The notes: generated by a model from the letters alone, not told the origin. Shown: positions 33,208 through 43,099, numbered from the stretch's first letter. The stretch is 64,000 nucleotides of DNA from Dorea_A sp016295505 (GCF_039832105.1 NZ_JBDOHS010000005.1:124001-188000), one strand, 5' to 3'. Translations and numbers: made by a program.

Positions 33208-34854
33208 TTACTGCTGAATCTCACTGACCAGTGTCGGAATCAGCTGTTTCTTTCTGGACACCACGCCCTTTAAAATCATCGGATCGGCATCCTCTTTTAA
33301 GTCAAATGCGTCTGCAATGTATGTCTTTGCATTACTTCCACAACAGAGAAGCTCTGTTGATTCTCCTAGAATATCCGTCAGCATGAAGTATACCATCTGA
33401 AGCTGCTGTTCTTTCAGTACTTCCGGAAGATAAGGCTCCAGAACCTCTTTGACTTCCTGAAGTTCTTCCCTGCTCATGGAATTGATCTGTCCGACACCGA
33501 ACTTTATATCATTCACGTTAAACTGCTTGAAATCCTGGAAACAGATCTCTTCTGCAGTTTTTCCGGAGAGACTGCTGCCAGCCTTGAACATTGCCTGTGC
33601 CATCTCCTCCAGATTGATCTCAGCGATGGCCGCAAGCTGATTGGCAGCTGCTTCGTCCACCGATGTACACGTCGGGGAACGGAACAGCAGGGTATCCGAG
33701 ATGATCGCAGAACACAGAAGGCCTGCGATAGTCGGCGTGATCTCTACCCCATATTCCTGATACATCTGATATACGATCGTAGCCGTACATCCCACCGGCT
33801 GATTACGGAAGAATACCGGCCCTATAGTCTCGATGTTGCCCAGTCTGTGATGATCGATGATCTCCACGATCTCTGCCTCTTCAATTCCGTCTACTGCCTG
33901 GCTCTTCTCATTATGATCCACCAGGATCACTTTCTTCTTACTTACGCTCAGAAAACGTCTTCTTGATATAAATCCCTTGAACCTTCCATGCCTGTCCAGG
34001 ATCGGGAAATCACGGTATTTTTTCTTCGCCATAACTTCTTTGATGTCTTCGACGTAGTCACTCATATCAAACGCCGTTAGCGGTGCTTTCGTCATAAACC
34101 GCTTGACCGGAACACTCTGATTGATCAGACGTGCCACCGTAAATGTATCATGTGGCGTGCTGATGATAACAATGCTCTGATCCTCTGCTCTTCGGATCAC
34201 TTCCTCTGACACAGAAGCTCCCTGGCAGATAACCATACAGCTGACATCCATATCCAGTGCACAGATCTGTGATTCATATCGGTTTCCCAGGATCACCAGA
34301 TCATCTTTTGCGATGAATTCTGCCATCAGATCCGGATTAGATGCCCCGATCGCTACTTTTCCTTTGGTAAAATATCCATGTTCATTGCCGGTGATCAGAG
34401 TCCCGTCCAGTGTCTTGATGATGTTGCGATACTGTGTCTTTGCCGCAGACAATGTATAGTTATCGTACACTTCCATATAGGAGGTCGCGATATCACCGGT
34501 GGAGATCACTCCTTCCAGCTCATCATCCTTCAGAATCGGAATTGTCTTGATATTATTTTCCTTCATTTTAATCCAGGTATCACGGATGGACACATTCGGT
34601 TCCACCCCGTCGATCTTATGGATATCCATATCCTTTACCTGCAGCTTTACATTTGTAAGCAGACCCGGCGCCTTCACTCCAAACCTGTGCAGTACATAAT
34701 GCGTCTCTTCATTTATCTGACCGGCTCTCTTTGCCACATAATCATTGCCGGTAACTTCTTTTTTTAAATGCGCATATGCAATCGCGGAACAGATCGAATC
34801 TGTATCTGGATTCTTATGTCCGACTACATATACTTTTTCTGCTTTTCTTCCCAT
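33208..34854 (-). CDS. ppaC: CBS-domain manganese-dependent inorganic pyrophosphatase (family II)
   Basis: This 548-residue enzyme has the DHH-family N terminus (VVGHKNPDTDSICSA) interrupted by a regulatory insert: a CBS domain, a DRTGG domain (about residues 180-290) and a second CBS domain (YVEDIKEVMAKKKYRDFPIL). The catalytic fold then resumes (VDHNE; IIDHHRLGN) and ends with the DHHA2 domain and its SRKKQ motif. It hydrolyses pyrophosphate; the insert makes activity respond to adenine nucleotides. The start at 34854 has GTGGAG 9 bases upstream. Confidence 0.95.
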   Translation of the reverse strand: MGRKAEKVYVVGHKNPDTDSICSAIAYAHLKKEVTGNDYVAKRAGQINEETHYVLHRFGVKAPGLLTNVKLQVKDMDIHKIDGVEPNVSIRDTWIKMKENNIKTIPILKDDELEGVISTGDIATSYMEVYDNYTLSAAKTQYRNIIKTLDGTLITGNEHGYFTKGKVAIGASNPDLMAEFIAKDDLVILGNRYESQICALDMDVSCMVICQGASVSEEVIRRAEDQSIVIISTPHDTFTVARLINQSVPVKRFMTKAPLTAFDMSDYVEDIKEVMAKKKYRDFPILDRHGRFKGFISRRRFLSVSKKKVILVDHNEKSQAVDGIEEAEIVEIIDHHRLGNIETIGPVFFRNQPVGCTATIVYQMYQEYGVEITPTIAGLLCSAIISDTLLFRSPTCTSVDEAAANQLAAIAEINLEEMAQAMFKAGSSLSGKTAEEICFQDFKQFNVNDIKFGVGQINSMSREELQEVKEVLEPYLPEVLKEQQLQMVYFMLTDILGESTELLCCGSNAKTYIADAFDLKEDADPMILKGVVSRKKQLIPTLVSEIQQ

Positions 34855-35007
34855 ATCAATTACTCCACTTATTATGTTCTTATTACACTCTTTACTTTTA
34901 TGTGTATTGTTTTTACCAATACTAAAATAAGCTTGCCATTTTTTTTTGATTTCGTCAACCATATTTATTTTCCGAAATATATATTTTTTCTGATCTGCAT
35001 AATTTCT

Positions 35008-35081
35008 TTGGATATCACTGACATTTTATGCTATACTGAAATTAGCATGCAAGAGCGTGTGCTTTCAGGCATATAGCTCTT
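35008..35081 (+). promoter_or_regulatory. Promoter and 5' hairpin of the S1-domain gene
   Basis: TTGGAT (35008-35013) and TATACT (35032-35037) are 18 bases apart. The predicted leader contains a hairpin at 35051-35081: AAGAGC pairs with GCTCTT, enclosing TGTGC/GCATA. It ends about 12 bases before the AAAGGG ribosome site. A leader that binds the S1-like product is possible but unproven. Confidence 0.55.
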
Positions 35082-35105
35082 AATACCGAGAAAGGGAATC
35101 ATACA

Positions 35106-35798
35106 ATGAGCGAAGAATTATTACAAGAAGAAACCAAACTGGAAGAGGCTGTTGAGACAATGGCAGACCTGGAAGAACACTTCGATGATGCTAATCCATG
35201 GAGACTGGTAGAATCCTATATGGAGAAGGGAACCAACCTGCCGGTTAAGATCGAAGGAATTGTCAACGGCGGTGCAATCGCCATGGTGGAAGGATTGCGT
35301 GGATTCATTCCTGCATCCAAGCTTTCTTTATCTTACATTGAAGACCTGGAATCCTACCTGTTAAAGGATATTGAAGTCAGAGTCATTGATGTGGATGAAG
35401 CAGAAAACCGCCTGATCCTTTCTGCACGTGAGATCCTGAAAGAACAGGAGAAAAAGGCAATGGAAGAAAAGCTTGCCAATGTAAAGGTTGGAAGTGTTGT
35501 AAGCGGTAAAGTAGAAAGTCTTCAGGATTACGGTGCTTTCGTTCGTCTGGAGAATGGACTGTCCGGTCTGGTACACGTATCTCAGATCAGCCAGAAACGT
35601 GTAAAATCTCCAAAGGATGTACTGAATACCGGAGATGAAGTTCAGGTTAAGATCATCGGAATCAAGGACGGCAAGATCAGCCTGAGCATGAAGGCTCTGG
35701 AAGAGATTCCGGAAGAGCCGGAAGAGAAAGTTGTCATTCCAAAGGCAGAAAATATCGGAACCAGCCTTGGAGATCTTTTTAAGAATCTGAAATTATAA
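35106..35798 (+). CDS. Two-domain S1 RNA-binding protein
   Basis: This 230-residue protein has an acidic N terminus, one S1 domain at about 45-120 (KIEGIVNGGAIAMVEGLRGF) and a second at about 130-205 (GKVESLQDYGAFVRLENGLS, VHVSQIS). It is much shorter than the four- to six-domain ribosomal protein S1. It probably binds mRNA or the ribosome, similar to the short S1-like proteins of clostridia. AAAGGGAATC precedes the ATG. Single-gene unit with promoter and terminator. Confidence 0.88.
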   Translation: MSEELLQEETKLEEAVETMADLEEHFDDANPWRLVESYMEKGTNLPVKIEGIVNGGAIAMVEGLRGFIPASKLSLSYIEDLESYLLKDIEVRVIDVDEAENRLILSAREILKEQEKKAMEEKLANVKVGSVVSGKVESLQDYGAFVRLENGLSGLVHVSQISQKRVKSPKDVLNTGDEVQVKIIGIKDGKISLSMKALEEIPEEPEEKVVIPKAENIGTSLGDLFKNLKL

Positions 35799-35810
35799 AG
35801 CAGATGCAGA

Positions 35811-35858
35811 TCGGGTGTCCTGCAAGTCATCTCATGGCTTTTCGGACACCCGATTTTT
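35811..35858. terminator. Terminator between the convergent S1 and AIM24 genes
   Basis: ATCGGGTGTCC and GGACACCCGAT form an 11-bp stem followed by TTTTT on the plus strand; A residues flank the other side less well. Confidence 0.85.
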
Positions 35859-35876
35859 ATCGTTTTTTCAATATGA

Positions 35877-36557
35877 TTAATTACCAGTCGGCATATACGG
35901 TCTTAACGCACCTGCCACACTGCTGATCGGCATTGTCTGAAGCCAGATATGTCCCGGTCCGGTAACGACCGTATTAAACAGACCTTCTCCGCCGAATACC
36001 ATATTCTTAAGACCGGGTACCGTCTGGATATCCATGCTGCAACTTGCCGTCATAGCTGCAAGGTATCCGGAATCAATGATGATCTGCTGTCCCGGCTGCA
36101 GTTCGTATTCTACGACATGTCCGTCGAACTCTGCAAATGCAATCCCGTGTCCGGATACTCTCTGCAGAATGAATCCCTCTCCTCCGAACAATCCGGATGC
36201 CACTTTTTTCTGGAAATGAACCGACAGTTCCACGCCTGCTTCGGCTGCAAGAAATGCTTTTTTCTGGAAGATATATTCCTGTCCCGGTCCGATCTCAAAC
36301 GGACGGATCATCCCCGGAAAACTGGACGCAAATGCGATCTGTCCAAGCCCTCCCTGTGCCGTATAGATGTTCTGAAACATCGCTTCTCCGGAGAACATTC
36401 TGCCAAATGCCTTCCCGAGTCCTCCGTTGGTCGATGTCTCCATCTTCATATTCGGTGACATCCATGCCATAGAGCCGCGCTCTGTGACCATCTTCTCTCC
36501 TGCCTCCAGCTGACATACCACAACCGGCAGAGTTTCCCCTAAAATCTGATACCGCAT
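35877..36557 (-). CDS. AIM24/TIGR00266-family protein
   Basis: This 226-residue beta-rich protein of the TIGR00266/AIM24 family shows the glycine-rich signatures GSMAWMSPNMKMET, FTSFPG-like ASSFPGMIRPFEIGPG, and LKNMVFGGEGLFNTVVTGPG. The biochemical role of the family is not established. AAGGAGG lies 8 bases before the ATG. It ends a run of minus-strand genes after nadE and the C_GCAxxG_C_C protein. Confidence 0.9.
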   Translation of the reverse strand: MRYQILGETLPVVVCQLEAGEKMVTERGSMAWMSPNMKMETSTNGGLGKAFGRMFSGEAMFQNIYTAQGGLGQIAFASSFPGMIRPFEIGPGQEYIFQKKAFLAAEAGVELSVHFQKKVASGLFGGEGFILQRVSGHGIAFAEFDGHVVEYELQPGQQIIIDSGYLAAMTASCSMDIQTVPGLKNMVFGGEGLFNTVVTGPGHIWLQTMPISSVAGALRPYMPTGN

Positions 36558-36636
36558 TTTCTTTCCTCCTTTTTGAATGTTTATGATTCCAATATTCTTT
36601 CTAAGATATTATATTTACAGATTATGTTTACAGATA

Positions 36637-37056
36637 CTATGCTTCTCTGTCCGCAAACATCTCATCTATCATCGCCGCCGCATCCTCTACGCATTTGATG
36701 CAGCATACCAGCGGCTGTGGTCCATCCATATTCTTCAGATCCCGGCAATAGACAGATCCGTTCTCTTCTGTGAATTTTGCTGCCGATTCACGGAATTTTC
36801 GATATGTATCTGCCTTTGTCTTCATCGGATTCTCCATATCACCTGCACTGTTAACAAGCCCGATCGTAAGAAACATACCGGTTACTGCGCCGCAGGTATC
36901 CTTCAGCCCTCCCATGCCGGATCCGAATCCTTCCGCCAGCCGGAAGGCATCTTCTTCTTTCACTCCGAACTCTTCGCAATAAGCGCAGATGACTGCCTGA
37001 CAGCAGTTATATCCCTGTTTAAACTTTGCAACTGCAATATCTTTCTTTGCTTTCAT
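36637..37056 (-). CDS. C_GCAxxG_C_C family redox protein
   Basis: This 139-residue protein carries the pattern that names the family: a cysteine pair in GYNCCQAV, then GFGSGMGGLKDTCGAVTGMF, and later cysteines CC and C (PLVCCIKCVEDA). Such proteins are proposed to bind an Fe-S cluster or act in thiol redox; the function is not settled. The start at 37056 has AGAAGGG about 9 bases upstream. It begins 17 bases after nadE. Confidence 0.9.
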   Translation of the reverse strand: MKAKKDIAVAKFKQGYNCCQAVICAYCEEFGVKEEDAFRLAEGFGSGMGGLKDTCGAVTGMFLTIGLVNSAGDMENPMKTKADTYRKFRESAAKFTEENGSVYCRDLKNMDGPQPLVCCIKCVEDAAAMIDEMFADREA

Positions 37057-37073
37057 ACTCTCAGCCCTTCTTT

Positions 37074-38999
37074 CTACATTTCCGCTGGTTTCACCTGCTC
37101 CAGATCCCGAAGCCATCCTGTCGCGCAGGCATCACTCGGCATTCTCCAGTCTCCTCTTGGAGATAACGCAACCGTACCGACCTTCGGTCCATCCGGCAGA
37201 CAGGAACGTTTGAACTGCTGCATAAAGAATCTGCGGCAGAATGTATACAGCCATTTATAGATAGTCGCATCATCATACTCTCCGGCAAATGCATATCTTG
37301 CGATCCGGTAGATCTTGCTCGGTTCATATCCGAAACGCAGCAGATAATATAAATAAAAGTCATGAAGCTCATACGGTCCCACCAGGTCTTCGGTCTTCTG
37401 TGCGATCTCACCGTCCTTCGGTGGAAGAAGCTCCGGACTTACCGGAGTATCCAGAACATCATAGAGTACATTTTTCAATTCTTCATCTTCGCAGGTATCT
37501 GCATAATAATGCACCAGATGTCTGACAAGCGTCTTCGGAACAGAAGCATTGACTCCATACATAGACATATGATCTCCATTATAGGTCGCCCAACCAAGCG
37601 CAAGTTCTGACATATCACCGGTTCCAATCACGATACCGCCTGCCTGATTGGCTACATCCATCAGTACCTGTGTCCTCTCACGCGCCTGTGAATTCTCATA
37701 TGTGACGCTGTGATCCTCCGGATTATGTCCGATATCCTTAAAATGCTGCTCTACTGCTGCTCCGACCGGAATCTCACGAAGCGTTGCTCCAAGCTTCTGT
37801 GACATCTTGCATGCATTCTGATATGTTCTGTCCGTCGTTCCAAAGCATGGCATCGTCACAGCCACGATTCCCTTCCGGTCCATTCCCAGGGCATCAAATG
37901 CTTTCGCACTCACCAGAAGAGCAAGCGTGGAGTCCAGTCCTCCCGAGATGCCGACCACTGCGCTCTTTGCATGCGCATGAGCCAGACGTTTTTTCAGTCC
38001 CATCGCCTGGATCGTCAGAATCTCTTCACATCGTTTGGCTCTTTCACTCATGACACTTGGGACGAACGGTCTGGATGGGAACGGTCTGGTAAGCTTTGTC
38101 TCCTCTTTCCTGATCTCAAATGGAATACGCATCAGTGTTTTTTCCTCTGCTGCCTGGAATGTCGTATTTTTTCTTCTCTCACTGAGCAGTCTCCGGACAT
38201 CGATCTCCGTATAGATCGCGCTGTTTTCAAAACGTTTGCTCTTTGCAAGGGTCGTTCCGTTCTCTGCAATGATATTATGACCGCCGAACACCAGGTCCGT
38301 TGTAGACTCCCCTTCTCCCGCATTGGCATAGATATATCCACAGATCAGTCTTGCCGACTGTCCCTCAATCAGACTTCTTCTGTAAGAAGCTTTTCCAATC
38401 GTTTCATCACTCGCAGAACAATTGACGATCACAGTCGCGCCTTCTCTCGCCGCCTGAATACTCGGCGGGATCGGAGACCACACATCTTCGCAGATCTCTG
38501 CGGATACGATCAGTTCTTCCATCCCTTCAGCCACAAACAAAAGCTGTGGTCCAAACGGGATCTCCCGTCCGTTCAGGCAGATCATCCGCGCCTTCTTTGG
38601 GCCACGGCGGAACTGGCGCATCTCATAAAATTCTCCGTAATTCGGAAGAAAGCTCTTTGTCGTAAGTCCAAGAATCCTTCCCTGATTCAGCGCCGCTGCC
38701 ACATTGTAGAGTTCTCCGTCTACCGCCAGCGGAAGCCCCACAAAGATCAGCGCATCCTTTCCTGTCGTATGCTCCGCGATCTGAAATAACGCTTTTCTTG
38801 CATCCTGCAGCAGAATATCCTGTGTAAACAGGTCACTGCATGTATATCCGGTCACACAAAGTTCCGGAAATACAACGATCTTAGCCCCCTCTTTGATGGT
38901 CTCATCTATCATACGACAGATATTTTCCGTATTATATGCAACATCTGCCACCCGGATATCCGGAGTCACTGCCGCAACTTTTACAAATCCCTGGTTCAT
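37074..38999 (-). CDS. nadE: Glutamine-dependent NAD+ synthetase
   Basis: This 641-residue two-domain enzyme has an N-terminal nitrilase-type glutaminase with its catalytic Glu (VVFPELCVTGYTC), Lys (TTKSFLPNYGEFYE) and Cys (SAEICEDVW). The C-terminal NAD synthetase domain has the ATP-pyrophosphatase loop GISGGLDSTLAL and GTGDMSELALGW. It amidates nicotinic acid adenine dinucleotide as the last step of NAD synthesis. Length fits the long form. Confidence 0.96.
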   Translation of the reverse strand: MNQGFVKVAAVTPDIRVADVAYNTENICRMIDETIKEGAKIVVFPELCVTGYTCSDLFTQDILLQDARKALFQIAEHTTGKDALIFVGLPLAVDGELYNVAAALNQGRILGLTTKSFLPNYGEFYEMRQFRRGPKKARMICLNGREIPFGPQLLFVAEGMEELIVSAEICEDVWSPIPPSIQAAREGATVIVNCSASDETIGKASYRRSLIEGQSARLICGYIYANAGEGESTTDLVFGGHNIIAENGTTLAKSKRFENSAIYTEIDVRRLLSERRKNTTFQAAEEKTLMRIPFEIRKEETKLTRPFPSRPFVPSVMSERAKRCEEILTIQAMGLKKRLAHAHAKSAVVGISGGLDSTLALLVSAKAFDALGMDRKGIVAVTMPCFGTTDRTYQNACKMSQKLGATLREIPVGAAVEQHFKDIGHNPEDHSVTYENSQARERTQVLMDVANQAGGIVIGTGDMSELALGWATYNGDHMSMYGVNASVPKTLVRHLVHYYADTCEDEELKNVLYDVLDTPVSPELLPPKDGEIAQKTEDLVGPYELHDFYLYYLLRFGYEPSKIYRIARYAFAGEYDDATIYKWLYTFCRRFFMQQFKRSCLPDGPKVGTVALSPRGDWRMPSDACATGWLRDLEQVKPAEM

Positions 39000-39075
39000 C
39001 CTTCTTCCTCCCTGCGCTCTGGCATTCTTCTAGTATTATCAGCTTATATTTATATCCTATTTATTTACTCTAATA

Positions 39076-39951
39076 TCATTTGCTGCGCTTAATGATCTGT
39101 TTCAACTCTTCCACCGTATACTGATAAGCCGTATTACAGAAGAAGCACTTTACTTCTATCGGCTTTCCTTCATCAATCATTTCCTGAATATCTTTTTTCC
39201 CTACACTTACAACCGCCTGCTCTACTCTTTCCTTGGAACAATTACAGTAAAACTGTGTCGGAATCGTATCTGTGATCTCAAGTCCTACATTGCCAAGCAG
39301 CGTCTCCAGCAACTGTTCCGGTGTATATCCCTGCTCAAGAAGGTTGGTAACAGAGGTTACATTTTTCAGATTTTCTTCAATCTGGCTGATCGTTTCATCC
39401 GTTGCAAACGGCATCATCTGAATAATGAATCCGCCGGCACATTTGACTGTATTGTCCTTCTCCATCAGAACTCCCAGTCCTACCGAAGAAGGAACCTGCT
39501 CGGAATTGGCAAAATAATACGTCAGATCCTCCGCAATCTCGCTGGTCACAAGAATGGTCTGACCGGAATAAGGTTCCTTCAGCCCCAGATCCTTGATCAC
39601 CTGAATCAGGCCGATTCCGACTGCACCGCCCACATCCAGTTTGCCGTTCTTCGGCGGAAGAACCACGTCCGGATTGTTTACATATCCCTTAACGTTCGCA
39701 TGGCTGTCGGCGGTAACCGTGATTCCCCCAAGCGGCCCGTCTCCCCGGATCTGAATGGTCAGCATGTCCGTATCATTTTTCATCATACTTCCCATCATCG
39801 CACCGGCAGTCAGAAGCCTCCCCAGTGCAGCGGTCGCTACCGGACTTGTATTGTGATGTTCTCTGGCGGTCTCCACCACCTCTCTTGTTGTTGCCGCAAA
39901 TACTCTCACCTGTCCATTTGCCGCAGTTGCTCTGACAATATAATCTTTCAT
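39076..39951 (-). CDS. hslO: Redox-regulated chaperone Hsp33
   Basis: This 291-residue protein has the Hsp33 core (TAALGRLLTAGAMMGSMMK; IQIRGDGPLGG) and the C-terminal zinc switch with four cysteines (FYCNCSKERV and CFFCNTAY). Oxidation of these thiols activates holdase function under oxidative stress. It lies 89 bases downstream of the methyltransferase gene in the same direction. Confidence 0.95.
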   Translation of the reverse strand: MKDYIVRATAANGQVRVFAATTREVVETAREHHNTSPVATAALGRLLTAGAMMGSMMKNDTDMLTIQIRGDGPLGGITVTADSHANVKGYVNNPDVVLPPKNGKLDVGGAVGIGLIQVIKDLGLKEPYSGQTILVTSEIAEDLTYYFANSEQVPSSVGLGVLMEKDNTVKCAGGFIIQMMPFATDETISQIEENLKNVTSVTNLLEQGYTPEQLLETLLGNVGLEITDTIPTQFYCNCSKERVEQAVVSVGKKDIQEMIDEGKPIEVKCFFCNTAYQYTVEELKQIIKRSK

Positions 39952-40010
39952 TATGATCTTCCTCTTTTCTTTCTATGATCTGCATTCAATGCTTTTGTTT
40001 TTTCTGCCTG

Positions 40011-40046
40011 TCCTGCTTACTTTCCTGCTTACTTTCCTGCTTACTT
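40011..40046. repeat. Three 12-bp tandem repeats at a stop codon
   Basis: TCCTGCTTACTT is repeated three times (40011-40022, 40023-40034, 40035-40046). Read on the minus strand, each unit carries the same TAA in frame, so the methyltransferase gene ends in three spaced stop codons (40041-40043, 40029-40031, 40017-40019). Confidence 0.9.
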
Positions 40047-40799
40047 TCCGCGCTCCTGTGCGATTACACAGATGCGTTCACTGTTATACATCGGTGCCTT
40101 TTTTGTATAGTCATCATACGCGGCAAGGTACTGAAGTCCTGCTGCTTCCAGCATAGTCTTGATCTTCTCCAGCGTATAGGCTTTCTGATAATGCGTTTCC
40201 TGATATTTCCTGTATAATTCTGGATCCTCTTCACTCTGTACAAACAATGTCAGCTCATACTCGTTGATCATTTCCTGTCCGTCATAGTAATTGTCCCAGA
40301 TAAAGCTGCATTCTTCCCGTTCCTCTGCGATCACCTGTTCTCCCAGAATCTCTCTGTACTTATACTCCGTATTAAAATCAAACAAAAAGATTCCCTGCGG
40401 ATCCAGATAATTATTGACCAGCCGGAACACTTCTGTAAGTTCGTCTTCTTCTGTCACATAATTGACGGAATCACAGACGCTTACCACAGCTCTTACCGTA
40501 CCATATAATTCAAATTCCTGCATATTCTGCTGAAGATACAAGATATCATGTCCGCTTTCCATCCGTTTTTCCAGCGCGAGCTCCAGCATATCCTCAGAAT
40601 TGTCCACTCCGATCATGTCATATCCTGCTCCTGCAAGAAGCTCCGTCATATTTCCTGTGCCACAGCCAAGCTCCAGCACCAGGCCCTCTTCAATCCCATA
40701 TTCTTTCAGCTTCTCGATCAGGTAATCCGCCCATTCTTCATAAGGCACATTATCCATGAATGTATCATACACCTCGGCAAAACTTGTATAGGCCTCCAT
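40041..40799 (-). CDS. Class I SAM-dependent methyltransferase
   Basis: This 252-residue protein has motif I (VLELGCGTGNMTELL, about residues 40-54), the acidic end of strand 2 (MIGVDNSEDML), and a post-I region AVVSVCDSVNYV. It resembles small-molecule methyltransferases of the Methyltransf_25 type. The substrate is unknown. The start at 40799 has AAGGAAGG 7 bases upstream; the frame remains open for 68 codons before it but without typical sequence. Three tandem stops lie at the end. Confidence 0.87.
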   Translation of the reverse strand: MEAYTSFAEVYDTFMDNVPYEEWADYLIEKLKEYGIEEGLVLELGCGTGNMTELLAGAGYDMIGVDNSEDMLELALEKRMESGHDILYLQQNMQEFELYGTVRAVVSVCDSVNYVTEEDELTEVFRLVNNYLDPQGIFLFDFNTEYKYREILGEQVIAEEREECSFIWDNYYDGQEMINEYELTLFVQSEEDPELYRKYQETHYQKAYTLEKIKTMLEAAGLQYLAAYDDYTKKAPMYNSERICVIAQERGK

Positions 40800-40935
40800 G
40801 CCGATCCTTCCTTTCATCCTGACACCATAGTGTCTGTCGTTCACATCTAGTAGATAGTTTCGCATAGTCTCCTGCACATTATAACATGATACGAAGCGTT
40901 TATCCAATATATTAAGAAAGACTTTCTGCAAACAG

Positions 40936-40982
40936 CAAAAGAAGATTGTAAAACATCTTTTCAGACATCTTACAATCCTCTT
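40936..40982 (-). terminator. Terminator after the heptad-repeat protein gene
   Basis: On the minus strand AAGAGGATTGTAAGATG pairs imperfectly with GATGTTTTACAATCTTCTT around CTGAAAA-type loop bases, followed by TTTTGC. Confidence 0.65.
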
Positions 40983-41006
40983 AATTCTATCCAATATAAT
41001 CACAGA

Positions 41007-43088
41007 TTATTTATCTACACCTTCTGTCTCGATAATGAATCTGGTGCTTCCCTTCATGCCGTCTCTGATTCCGGCAAATGACTGATAGTCCTGCCCCAGC
41101 TTTGTCATTGCTTCCAGTCTGGCTGTTACATTCTGAATATCTCCATGAAAAATACTTGTCAGCTGATCGATCCCGGAAGTTTTGAATTCTGCCATGCCTT
41201 CTGCAAGTGCCAGATTCCCTTCTGCAAGCGCCCCTGCTCCATCTGACAGCTTGCCTGCGCCGGATGCCACCTGGGAAGCACCGGATGAAAGCTTTTGTAC
41301 TCCACCGACAAGCTGCATGCTGCCATCCTTCAATGCTGCCGAGCCGGATCTTAAGCTTTCACTGTTCTGATTCAATTGCTCTGTTCCCTGCTTGAGTGCG
41401 GCTGTTCCCTGACAAAGACTGTCTGTTCCCTGTACCAATGCATCGCTTCCTGCATAGAGCTGATTCAGACCCTGTTGAAGTGCCAGCGTTCCTTCGCTCA
41501 ATGTTCCGATTCCCGAAGAAAGACGCTGTGCTCCCGGGAGCAGTTGTGCATCGACATTACTTTTGATCTGTTGTTTCACTGCATCTGCTGTGGTATTCAT
41601 CGTATTCGTAAACTGCTGCATAAGCACATCGGCATATCCTGCGCTCAGATTGCTGACATACATCTGCTTTGCCTCTATACTTGGAAATGCCTCTTCCGGC
41701 ATGGCATCTGCTGCTGTCTGTGCCATCTGTTCGGCCATGCCTGTGATCATGACTTTCTGCTCCTCTGTCAGACTTATGGAAGATGCACTTCCCAGGCTGT
41801 CACTTAACTGCTGTACTCCTGCACTCAGTGCATTGGCGCCTGCAACTGCTCCACTTTCCTCATCGGTATATCCTGCTGCCAGCTGATCTGCTCCGTCTTT
41901 TGCCGCCTTGATTCCTGCCTGTGCGCCCGCTGCTCCGGCCTTCAGAGCATCCGCTCCGGCTTTCAGTTCCTGACTTCCCTTCGCCAGCGTTCCCACACCA
42001 TCTGTATAGGCAGATACTCCGTTCGCCAGAGCACTGACGCCGCCGATCAGAGAACCACTTTTCTCATTCAGTGTATGGATGCCATCCGCAAGTGCTTCAG
42101 TCCCATCCGCGAGTGTTCCGGATCCATCCGATAAGGCCCTTGCGCCATCCGATGCATCCCTGGAGCCGTCTACCAGCTGATCTGCGGCATTTTCCAGCTC
42201 CTCCACCGAGTCTTCCAGACTGTCAAAGTCTTTGACATCACTGAAGTCAAACTGATCCAGGATCTCACTGGATGCTACCGTAATCGTCGGTCCTACAGAT
42301 GCATTTTCCACATCTGCCGTGATCGTAACACTGTCAGGAATCTCAAAGTCTGTCCCTTCCAGCTTCAGATTTTCCTCAAGTCCCGGAAATGCAATGCCGA
42401 CAACAATGTTCTTATCTGCGTCGGATATGATCTTACCGTGATCTAGCGTAACATTCTGATATTCGTCCGTCGGAAGCATCAGAGCCGTCACCATGGTAAA
42501 CGGTGTATACATCTCCTCCTGTTCCCCGTTCACATCCACCAACTGTTTTGCATTATTCTCATAATCAAAGGTGATCTCTACTTTTCCATCCTTTCCCTGA
42601 AGATCTTCCGGTGCGATCTCATTTCCATCCAGCTTATATGATATCTTTACTTCCACAGGCATCTCTTTCTCTGTCGTTCCCTGATAATAGATGTCCTTTC
42701 CATCGGCTTCCCAAGTAAGCTGTCCACTGCCGCTTTCCTGAAAGACTTCCTCACCCTTGATATTTTTAATATCTTTTAGTTCCGAAGTATCTTCAAAGGT
42801 TCCTTCTCCCGGATTCTTCAGCCACTCAGTAACCGTTGTGCTGTTTACGTTTCCGGAAGTATCCGCCTTTACATATACGGATTCATCCTTGTATACTTCT
42901 CCGGAATCAGTTGCCGTACTGTCTCCCAGTACCTTCTTTGCCGTTTCTTTTAGTTCCTCAACATCTTCTTTTTTATCCTCGGCCTTCACATTCAGGGAAT
43001 TCTGACAGATACAGGTTCCGGTCATCGCGGCTGTCATCACTGCCGCCATGGATCCTGCAAACACTCTTTTTTTCATAATTTTTTTCAT
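41007..43088 (-). CDS. Secreted glycine-heptad repeat protein paired with an MMPL transporter
   Basis: This 693-residue exported protein has a signal peptide (residues 1-36) and a beta-rich region (about 60-280). The rest of the chain is a long array of LxxGxxx heptads, as in LADGTEALADGI and LKAGADALKAG, interrupted once by a helical insert around residues 430-510. The repeats resemble those of YhgE/Pip proteins and of the outer domains of some MMPL proteins, but no membrane helices follow. It starts 11 bases after the MMPL gene, with AGGAGG before the ATG. It probably forms a long rod outside the membrane working with that transporter. Confidence 0.85.
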   Translation of the reverse strand: MKKIMKKRVFAGSMAAVMTAAMTGTCICQNSLNVKAEDKKEDVEELKETAKKVLGDSTATDSGEVYKDESVYVKADTSGNVNSTTVTEWLKNPGEGTFEDTSELKDIKNIKGEEVFQESGSGQLTWEADGKDIYYQGTTEKEMPVEVKISYKLDGNEIAPEDLQGKDGKVEITFDYENNAKQLVDVNGEQEEMYTPFTMVTALMLPTDEYQNVTLDHGKIISDADKNIVVGIAFPGLEENLKLEGTDFEIPDSVTITADVENASVGPTITVASSEILDQFDFSDVKDFDSLEDSVEELENAADQLVDGSRDASDGARALSDGSGTLADGTEALADGIHTLNEKSGSLIGGVSALANGVSAYTDGVGTLAKGSQELKAGADALKAGAAGAQAGIKAAKDGADQLAAGYTDEESGAVAGANALSAGVQQLSDSLGSASSISLTEEQKVMITGMAEQMAQTAADAMPEEAFPSIEAKQMYVSNLSAGYADVLMQQFTNTMNTTADAVKQQIKSNVDAQLLPGAQRLSSGIGTLSEGTLALQQGLNQLYAGSDALVQGTDSLCQGTAALKQGTEQLNQNSESLRSGSAALKDGSMQLVGGVQKLSSGASQVASGAGKLSDGAGALAEGNLALAEGMAEFKTSGIDQLTSIFHGDIQNVTARLEAMTKLGQDYQSFAGIRDGMKGSTRFIIETEGVDK

Positions 43089-43099
43089 AGATATACCTC

